Source of the DNA: Kitasatospora purpeofusca
GTDB lineage: Bacteria > Actinomycetota > Actinomycetes > Streptomycetales > Streptomycetaceae
DNA length: 64,000 bases
Reading direction: 5' to 3'
Assembly: GCF_000718025.1 (NCBI RefSeq)
Contig: NZ_JODS01000007.1
Coordinates: forward strand, 186,001-250,000
Shown here: piece after piece, positions 59,367-64,000 of the stretch
Layout of the letters: every line of letters starts with the position of its first letter
How positions within the stretch are numbered: the stretch's first letter is position 1
Notes under the pieces: generated by a model
What the model was told of the DNA's origin: nothing
Seen by the model: only the letters and a program-made list of their open reading frames with translations
Databases searched by the model: none
Program-made: the position numbers and the translations under genes

Positions 59367-62300
59367 GTGACGCAGAGTCAGGAGCTTGGCTGGCTCGCGG
59401 ATGCCATCTCGGCCTTCGGTGCGTCATGCAAGGTCATGGTGAACGGACCGGGCGACCCCGAGGCGTCAATTCGTCCGCCTCTGCAGAGCCTCCTGGAGGC
59501 TGTGGGAAGCCACGACGCCATGGACGGCGTGCTGTGGCACTCCGAAGCGTCACTGCGTGATGTGGGCGTGCGCCCTGACTACGCAGTCGAGGTGCACGGC
59601 CAAATCGTCGGCTATGTCGAGGTTAAGCGACCTGGTCAGCCGGTTGATCCAGAGAAGTTCACCGGACGGAACAAGAAGCAGTGGGAACGGCTACGCGACT
59701 TGCCGAACGTGCTCTACACCAACGGCACTGAGTGGCGTCTATTCCGTACCGGCGAGCTGATCGGTTCTCCAGTCCTCTTCGACGGCGATCTGGGACGCGC
59801 AGGAAGCTCGTTGTCCACCCGCGAGCCCGCCGCGTTCCATGCCCTTCTACGGACCTTCCTCCACTGGGTTCCTGAGCCGATCCGCCACGTATCCACACTG
59901 GTCCGGCGCGCCGCGCCGCTGTGCCGCCTGCTGCGTGCGGCGGTCCTGGAGCAATTGGAGTGGGAGGGACAGCACGCAGCTGAGGGCGCGCGCCCTGGGG
60001 AACTGCGGTTCACTGGGCTGAAGAACGACTGGCGAAGGCTGCTCTTCCCGACAGCTGACGACTCGACCTTCGCCGACGGGTACGCCCAGACGGTGACCTT
60101 CGCGCTGCTGTTGGCACGCACAGAAGACATCTCCTTGAAGGGCATGGGGCTGCACGAGATCGGCCGCCGCCTGGATACCGGACATGCCTTGATGGGCAAG
60201 GCTCTTCAGCTCCTGACCGACAACATTACGGTGAGCTTCGAGGTCAGCCTCGATCTGCTCATCCAGGTGATCGACGCGGTCGACTGGGCGGCGATCCGCA
60301 AGGGCCGGCGGGATGCGTACCTACATCTGTACGAGTCGTTCCTGGAGGTGTACGACGAGAAGCTGCGGCAGAAGAGCGGCTCGTACTACACCCCGCGCGA
60401 AGTGGTCGAGGAGATGGTGCGCCTCACTGAGGACGTGCTGCGTACCCGCTTGGGCCGCACGGCCGGATACGCGGACGACAGCGTGCGCATCGTCGATCCA
60501 GCGATGGGGACGGGCACGTACCTTCACGCGATCATCGAGCACGTCGCCGCTTGGGCTGCGGAGAACGTTGGCCCTGGGGCGACGCCGGATGCGATAGGCA
60601 GTCTGGCGAAGCGCCTGATCGGCTTCGAGCTGCAGATGGGCCCATTCGCCGTTGCCGAGCTACGGGCTTCGGATCTGCTCAAGCGGCATCAAGCGGTCGC
60701 ACCGCCTGACGGCATGAAGCTGTTCGTCACCGACACATTGGACAACCCCTATCTGGCCGAAGAAACCCTCGCCTCGACGTACGGCGTGATCTCGGAGTCG
60801 CGTAGGCGGGCGAACGAGGTGAAGGCCAGTACACCGGTCACCGTAGCGATCGGCAACCCGCCCTACGACGACAAGGCCAAGGGCCGCGGCGGCTGGGTCG
60901 AGAAGGGAAGCCCAGCACAGGGTGTCACCCCCATCGAGGCGTTCAAGTGGCCCGGAAACGGCCGCTATGAGCACGTGCTCAAGAACCTGTACATCTACTT
61001 CTGGCGCTGGGCAACCTGGAAGGTATTCGACGCCCATCCACAGGACCAGCAGGGGGTCGTCTGCTTCATCACCCCCTCGGGCTTCACCACGGGGCCTGGC
61101 GGGCGCGGCATGCGCAACTACCTGCGGCGCACCTGCGACGAAGGGTGGGTCATCGACCTGTCCCCGGAAGGTCACCGCCCGGATGTGGCCAGCCGGATCT
61201 TCCCCGGTGTCGCCCAGCCGCTGGCCATCTGCATTTTCGTGCGTAGCAAGGACACTGATCCCGAGCGACCCGCCCGCATCCACTACCGAGCCGTACACGG
61301 CAAGCGAGTTGCCAAGTACCGCCAGCTCAAAGAGATCCAACTGGACGACGACAGCTGGCAGGACACGCACTCCGCCGCCGTCCGTCCCTTCCGCCCGATC
61401 ACCGAGACGGCGTGGGAGGATTACCCCGCCCTCGATGATCTTTTCCCATGGGGAAGCCTCGGCATTACGGCCAACCGCTCGTGGGTCAACGGCCCCAGCG
61501 AGCAGCTGCTTCAGCGCCGTTGGGCGCGTCTGATCCACGAGAGCGATCCGGTCAAGCAGGCGAAGCTGTTCAAGGAGACACGAGATCGTTCGCTGCACGA
61601 CAGCCGACTCCCGCTGCCTGGACAACCTGAGCACACCCAGGGGCTTGCGGACGAAACAGAGCTGGTGCCGAACCTGATCCGCATCGCCATGCGCAGCTTC
61701 GACCGGCAATGGCTAATCTCCGACAGCCGTGTCATCGACTTTGCCCGACCCACGTTGTGGGAAGCCCTACAGTCGGGACAGCTCTTCCTGAACCAGCAGT
61801 CCTCCCACGAGATCGAGACTGGGCCAGCGGTCGTCGCCACCGCCCTGCTCCCCGACACCCACCACTTCAACGGCCGCGGCGGCAAGATCATGCCGATCCT
61901 CCATCCGGATGGCACGCCCAACGTGCATCCGCGCCTGCTTGCCCACCTGGCAACTGAACTCGGCCTCGACCGCATCACGGTGCACGACCTGGCCGCATAC
62001 GCGACGGCTGTCGCAGGGCACGGCGGATTCACCGGGCGGTTCACAGAGGAACTGCTCACTCCCGGCGTACGGCTGCCACTCACTCGCGATCCCGTGTTGT
62101 GGCGCGAGGCGGTGAAGCTGGGCGAGTGCTTGTTGTGGGCCTCGACGTACGGGGAACGGTACGTCGATCCAGAAGACGGTCGGCCAGCAGGAGATGTCCT
62201 CTTCGCGCAAGGCGATCCGCGCCGGCTCCGCTACGACCAGCACATCGGCACGGAAGTGCCCAGCGAAATCCACTACGCCGAGATGAACCAGACCCTGTAC

Positions 62301-62672
62301 CTGGGGGCCGGATACGTCAGCCCGGTGCCCGCAGAGGTATGGAACTACGACGTCGGCGGCATGCAGATCGTCAAGAAGTGGTTCGGCTACCGCAAGGCGA
62401 GCCCCAACAGCCGCAAGACGAGCCCCCTGGACGACCTGCACGTCGACTCCTGGCCGGCCGACTGGTCACGCGAGCTCATGGAACTGCTGTCCGTACTGCG
62501 TCGGCTTACTGACCTCGCTCCCGCACAGCAGGATCTGCTTGACCGCATCCTCGCCGCTCCCACGGTCACGGCGGCGGACCTCGAGAAGGCCGGTATCCTG
62601 CCGATACCCGTCAAGGCCCGCAAACCTCGTCGGCGAGTCGAGCTTCTCCCGGACCTCGACGAGGAACCGTAG
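59367..62672 (+). CDS. single-chain restriction-modification enzyme (type IIG/ISP-like, no helicase seen)
   Basis: An 1101-residue enzyme. The N-terminal nuclease region holds a PD-(D/E)xK arrangement: Asp71 in VRPDYAVEV and Glu85-x-Lys87 in GYVEVKRPG. A helical region leads to motif X (SGSYYTPREVVEEM, about 338), SAM motif I (IVDPAMGTGTYLH, about 375) and motif IV N-P-P-Y at 497-500, giving N6-adenine methylation. The last 500 residues resemble the coupler and target-recognition part of type ISP enzymes. Walker A and DEAD-type helicase motifs were not seen. It would cut unmodified foreign DNA and protect host sites by itself. GTG start at 59367. Codon use is less GC-extreme than in the host blocks. 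Confidence 0.88.
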   Translation: MTQSQELGWLADAISAFGASCKVMVNGPGDPEASIRPPLQSLLEAVGSHDAMDGVLWHSEASLRDVGVRPDYAVEVHGQIVGYVEVKRPGQPVDPEKFTGRNKKQWERLRDLPNVLYTNGTEWRLFRTGELIGSPVLFDGDLGRAGSSLSTREPAAFHALLRTFLHWVPEPIRHVSTLVRRAAPLCRLLRAAVLEQLEWEGQHAAEGARPGELRFTGLKNDWRRLLFPTADDSTFADGYAQTVTFALLLARTEDISLKGMGLHEIGRRLDTGHALMGKALQLLTDNITVSFEVSLDLLIQVIDAVDWAAIRKGRRDAYLHLYESFLEVYDEKLRQKSGSYYTPREVVEEMVRLTEDVLRTRLGRTAGYADDSVRIVDPAMGTGTYLHAIIEHVAAWAAENVGPGATPDAIGSLAKRLIGFELQMGPFAVAELRASDLLKRHQAVAPPDGMKLFVTDTLDNPYLAEETLASTYGVISESRRRANEVKASTPVTVAIGNPPYDDKAKGRGGWVEKGSPAQGVTPIEAFKWPGNGRYEHVLKNLYIYFWRWATWKVFDAHPQDQQGVVCFITPSGFTTGPGGRGMRNYLRRTCDEGWVIDLSPEGHRPDVASRIFPGVAQPLAICIFVRSKDTDPERPARIHYRAVHGKRVAKYRQLKEIQLDDDSWQDTHSAAVRPFRPITETAWEDYPALDDLFPWGSLGITANRSWVNGPSEQLLQRRWARLIHESDPVKQAKLFKETRDRSLHDSRLPLPGQPEHTQGLADETELVPNLIRIAMRSFDRQWLISDSRVIDFARPTLWEALQSGQLFLNQQSSHEIETGPAVVATALLPDTHHFNGRGGKIMPILHPDGTPNVHPRLLAHLATELGLDRITVHDLAAYATAVAGHGGFTGRFTEELLTPGVRLPLTRDPVLWREAVKLGECLLWASTYGERYVDPEDGRPAGDVLFAQGDPRRLRYDQHIGTEVPSEIHYAEMNQTLYLGAGYVSPVPAEVWNYDVGGMQIVKKWFGYRKASPNSRKTSPLDDLHVDSWPADWSRELMELLSVLRRLTDLAPAQQDLLDRILAAPTVTAADLEKAGILPIPVKARKPRRRVELLPDLDEEP

Positions 62673-62679
62673 CGCCAGC

Positions 62680-63069
62680 TCAGCGCTCCTTCGCCCAGCG
62701 CTCCACGTACGCTGCCGCCTCCGTTCTGTTCCACGCACCCTCTGCGAGCTGACGGAGCGCGTGCATTTCCGGAGCGAGTGAGGGGGTAAGTCGCTGCAAC
62801 TCGTCGGCGAATGCGCTCACCTCAGCCAGGCGTTCCTCAACCGCGGCGTACTCGGCTTCGAAGTACGCCGCCTTGCCGCGTGCCGTGATGACGAGACCCT
62901 CACCTGTGACCTCCAGCAGGCCCATCCAGCTGAGAGTCTGCACGTCGCTTGTGTTGCTCTCCTCGTCGAGCCCCCGGACCGCAGCCGCTATCGGATCGGG
63001 GGACGGAATCTCAGCGATCACGAGGTGATGCAGAAGCCGAAACTGTGAAAGGGAGAGAACTGAGTGCAC
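62680..63069 (-). CDS. winged-helix-like hypothetical protein, 129 aa
   Basis: A 129-residue protein: VLSLSQFRLLHHLVIAE, SDVQTLSWMGLLEVTGEGLVITARGKAAYFEAEYAAVEERLAEV has the helix-turn-helix plus wing pattern of small MarR-like proteins. A helical C-terminus follows. GTG start at 63069. It is convergent with the restriction-modification gene, seven bases between stops, and may be an island regulator. Confidence 0.6.
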   Translation of the reverse strand: MHSVLSLSQFRLLHHLVIAEIPSPDPIAAAVRGLDEESNTSDVQTLSWMGLLEVTGEGLVITARGKAAYFEAEYAAVEERLAEVSAFADELQRLTPSLAPEMHALRQLAEGAWNRTEAAAYVERWAKER

Positions 63070-63207
63070 GGTTGCATGTCTAGCAGTACCGGGGACCGTC
63101 CTACCGCAGACGCGCTACGCGTGGTGGTCCCCTCCTGGCAGGCCGTCGAGGAGTGATGATCCCAGACGGCATTCAATCCGAGAGTAGTCGGCGCGCTGGA
63201 ACCAATA

Positions 63208-64000
63208 TCAGGTCTTCACAACAGCGCATGGCACTGCCATACGGGCGGCCATCACAGCGGCCAGCGCATGCTTGTTCGTGATCCATTCGGTGTCACCGGC
63301 GGAGACGGAGTGGCGTATAGCCTTGAAGACGGCTGCGTTGACCTCGGCAGGCTGAGCAAAGTGTGTGCGCATGTAGTGCTTGAAGAGCCCGGGCAGCTGG
63401 TCCGGCCGAGTCGTGGTCTTGGCCTTCACAGAGAACAACGGGAGGAACCACTGCTCGAAGCCGTCCGTGATCGTCTGGGTGGCTCGGTACGCCTCGTACA
63501 GCGGCTGAAGGCTGGCCGTGTGGTCGTAGGGGAGGTGGCCATGGAGGGCGTACTGAAGGCGGGTGCCGCCGTGTTCGCGGAAGTGCTGGCCATGGGCGGC
63601 TATGTGGTTGGCCGCGTTCTCGGTGATGGTCATGACGGCCGTGTCCGCTTCGTGCCGGCGGGCTGCGGCGAGGACGGTGGCGTGGATGCCGACGCGCGGG
63701 TCGAGGACGAGGCCGTTGAGGCCGAGGGGCGAGAGGTCGATGCCGTGGTCACGGGTTCGGGAGAGGATCAGGCGCCCGGCGACGTTGCCGGCGGTGCGCT
63801 GTAGGTGCTTGGGCTGCTGGCGGTGGCTGGCGTGGATGTCCGAGCGGTCGAGGACGGGGCGGTCCTTCGCGAGTTCGGCGACGAGGTGGAGGCCGGTGCG
63901 CTCCCGGGTTTCGGTGCTGCCGCAGGCATTGCAGGGGTGGTTGCCGGTGCCGGTCATGTGGCCGCAGGCCCGGCAGGTGGGGACGGTCTCGCGGCTGATG
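63208..64000 (-). CDS. hypothetical zinc-ribbon protein, 3' part (start beyond window)
   Basis: The frame is open to the right edge, reading ISRETVPTCRACGHM just inside it. Two CxxC pairs (CRAC and CNAC) separated by GHMTGTGNHP form a zinc ribbon near residue 10-30 of the visible part. The remainder (LHLVAELAKDRPVLDRSDIHASHRQQPK, HLPYDHTASLQPLYEAYRATQ) is not recognised. An in-frame ATG at 63957 would split the first CxxC off, so the true start lies further right. It may be a DNA-associated protein of the island. Confidence 0.6.
   Translation of the reverse strand, partial: ISRETVPTCRACGHMTGTGNHPCNACGSTETRERTGLHLVAELAKDRPVLDRSDIHASHRQQPKHLQRTAGNVAGRLILSRTRDHGIDLSPLGLNGLVLDPRVGIHATVLAAARRHEADTAVMTITENAANHIAAHGQHFREHGGTRLQYALHGHLPYDHTASLQPLYEAYRATQTITDGFEQWFLPLFSVKAKTTTRPDQLPGLFKHYMRTHFAQPAEVNAAVFKAIRHSVSAGDTEWITNKHALAAVMAARMAVPCAVVKT

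Noticed and set aside
58891..59370. A plus-strand frame just before the restriction-modification gene
   Set aside because: It overlaps the promoter region and start of the real gene and has no recognisable domain or codon bias.
57572..64000. An integrase or plasmid origin in the island
   Set aside because: No tyrosine or serine recombinase motif and no iteron-like repeats were found in the part inside the window.

Overview
The window is very high-GC DNA with GTG/TTG starts, ATGA/GTGA-coupled genes and the usual streptomycete small-gene families (ATP-binding/XRE-DUF5753/DUF397 set, STAS protein, ECF sigma factor with a SnoaL tail). It almost certainly comes from Streptomyces or a close relative such as Kitasatospora. 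Assignments rest on motifs read by eye; no database search was possible.

Layout. 1-7.4 kb: housekeeping and regulatory genes (SRPBCC fragment, STAS protein, ECF sigma factor, UBP-type zinc finger, MprF-like membrane protein, AhpD-like protein, two methyltransferases), closed by a strong bidirectional terminator. 7.4-22.4 kb, minus strand: biosynthetic block 1, read right to left as a fatty-acid-hydroxylase-superfamily membrane protein, a 3185-residue PKS-NRPS (KS-AT-DH-KR-ACP-C-A-PCP-TE), a cytochrome P450, a phytoene-desaturase-like FAD oxidoreductase and an MDR-type NADPH oxidoreductase. 22.5-25.3 kb: a double-module Lrp/AsnC regulator divergent from a DHA2-type exporter. 25.2-38.5 kb: accessory genes, including three tandem paralogous secreted Cys-repeat proteins, a secreted S1 protease followed by a lipoprotein that looks like a free copy of the protease propeptide, a GT1 glycosyltransferase, gene remnants, and a dispersed family of palindromic repeats. 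38.5-55.5 kb, minus strand: biosynthetic block 2, read right to left as AT-ACP, a 2646-residue ER-KS-CLF-KR-DH-P450 fusion, KR-DH, a flavin monooxygenase, an MMPL transporter, an NTF2-like protein and an Sfp-type phosphopantetheinyl transferase. 56.3-57.5 kb: a DUF89/ARMT1-type protein. From 57.53 kb to the right edge: a likely integrative island whose left junction is the 3' half of a tRNA-Thr(CGT) gene; it carries a single-polypeptide restriction-modification enzyme.

How the genes may work together (inference). Block 2 resembles PUFA-synthase or glycolipid-type secondary lipid synthases, but it has one ACP, an AT supplied in trans on the ACP subunit, a FabL-like enoyl reductase at the N-terminus and a P450 fused at the C-terminus. 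It should make a reduced or partly unsaturated, oxidised acyl chain. Block 1 is a single PKS module plus one NRPS module whose adenylation code reads D-V-G-E-L-V-S-I, closest in my memory to an ornithine code. One model is that block 2 supplies an acyl primer that block 1 extends once, joins to a basic amino acid and releases through the TE, with the PPTase activating all carriers and MMPL exporting the product. The alternative is two independent clusters side by side. I recognise no known product.
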